From Jaenimonas drosophilae (Eukaryota; Euglenozoa; Kinetoplastea; Trypanosomatida; Trypanosomatidae): a stretch of DNA of 64,000 bases. Position numbers and translations under genes: made by a program. The notes under the pieces are model-generated. The model did no database searches. It was not told where the DNA came from and worked only from the letters and a program-made list of their open reading frames with translations. The stretch spans positions 1 through 64,000 of the forward strand of contig JASAON010001630.1 of the NCBI GenBank assembly GCA_030849065.1, written 5' to 3'. Positions within the stretch are counted from its first letter, which is position 1; each line of letters starts with the position of its first letter. Shown here one piece after another: positions 63,866 through 64,000 of this stretch.

Positions 63866-64000
63866 TCAGTTCTTCAGTTGCTTGGCGCAGGCAGTGCAGA
63901 GGCACACTTGGCATCCCGCGCAGTACCAAAGCCGCAATTGCGTTCCATCCGCCGATGCGAAGACGGCGTTGCAGGAACACCGCTGGCAGATTATGACGCC
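63866..64000 (-). CDS. C-terminal end of a zinc-finger protein (cut by window edge)
   Basis: The last 44 codons of a gene are visible, with the stop at 63868-63866. They read ICQRCSCNAVFASAD, then LWYCAGCQVCLCTACAKQLK, with eight or nine Cys in C-x2-C-x-C and C-x2-C-x2-C-x-C-x2-C spacing, a likely zinc-binding end domain. The rest of the protein is outside the window. The family cannot be given. Confidence 0.6.
   Translation of the reverse strand, partial: GVIICQRCSCNAVFASADGTQLRLWYCAGCQVCLCTACAKQLKN

Noticed and set aside
1..64000. tRNA, rRNA, CRISPR arrays, transposons and prophage-like genes.
   Set aside because: I looked for cloverleaf-like runs, regular spacer arrays and transposase or reverse-transcriptase motifs and saw none; tRNAs could still be missed by eye.

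Overview
This window looks like nuclear DNA of a kinetoplastid flagellate. About 39 recognisable protein genes lie head to tail on the minus strand. None has an intron, and none on the plus strand is convincing. They are separated by short spacers, and many spacers carry a pyrimidine-rich tract followed by an AG just upstream of the start codon (read on the minus strand), the layout expected for spliced-leader trans-splicing of a polycistronic transcript. Products typical of kinetoplastids support this: an RNA-editing-type TUTase, a glycosomal-type PTS1 phosphoribosyltransferase, an ankyrin-bearing PFK-2 and a receptor-adenylate-cyclase-like protein. Together with a UDP-xylose synthase, a methylmalonyl-CoA epimerase, a glycine-cleavage P protein and many orphan genes, a free-living bodonid such as Bodo saltans fits better than a parasitic trypanosomatid. 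That species-level call is inference.

Layout, in plus coordinates (transcription runs right to left). 1-8.5 kb holds two tandem receptor-cyclase-like genes, the first cut by the window edge, separated by 3.5 kb that appears to contain a decayed gene. 8.7-20.5 kb holds RPF2, methylmalonyl-CoA epimerase, glycine dehydrogenase, a CDK-like kinase, several orphans, an actin-like protein and a rhomboid pseudoprotease. 20.8-22.5 kb holds two divergent adenine-phosphoribosyltransferase-family genes in tandem. 22.5-24 kb is a gene-poor spacer. 24-35.5 kb holds an FCP1/SCP phosphatase, ribosomal protein L7, a DUF2062 protein, NFU1, Pelota, a sirtuin, a small zinc-finger protein, an LDAH-type hydrolase, adenosine kinase, UDP-xylose synthase and an eIF4E-like protein. 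35.7-41 kb holds two large orphan proteins. 41-54.2 kb holds an EngA GTPase, an orphan helical protein, CFIm25, PFK-2/FBPase-2, FolD, a cyclin, a membrane-anchored nucleoside-hydrolase-like protein and VPS52. 54.3-64 kb holds a 1274-residue protein with dsRBD-like units, a TPR protein, a RET2-type TUTase, an ALKBH8-like RRM-AlkB protein and the zinc-finger tail of a further gene.

The genes do not form an operon with one function, as is normal in kinetoplastids, where regulation is mainly post-transcriptional. Loose themes are purine salvage (two APRT-family enzymes, adenosine kinase, a degenerate nucleoside hydrolase), mitochondrial metabolism and RNA or ribosome biology (GLDC, MCEE, NFU1, EngA, the TUTase) and translation or tRNA biology (RPL7, RPF2, Pelota, eIF4E-like, ALKBH8). 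A recurrent oddity is loss of catalytic residues: the cyclase-like receptor, the bisphosphatase half of PFK-2, the rhomboid and the nucleoside hydrolase all appear to be pseudoenzymes or partly so. Several obvious open frames begin with non-ATG codons or run through the predicted splice acceptor; for these I chose the first ATG after the acceptor or at the start of homology.
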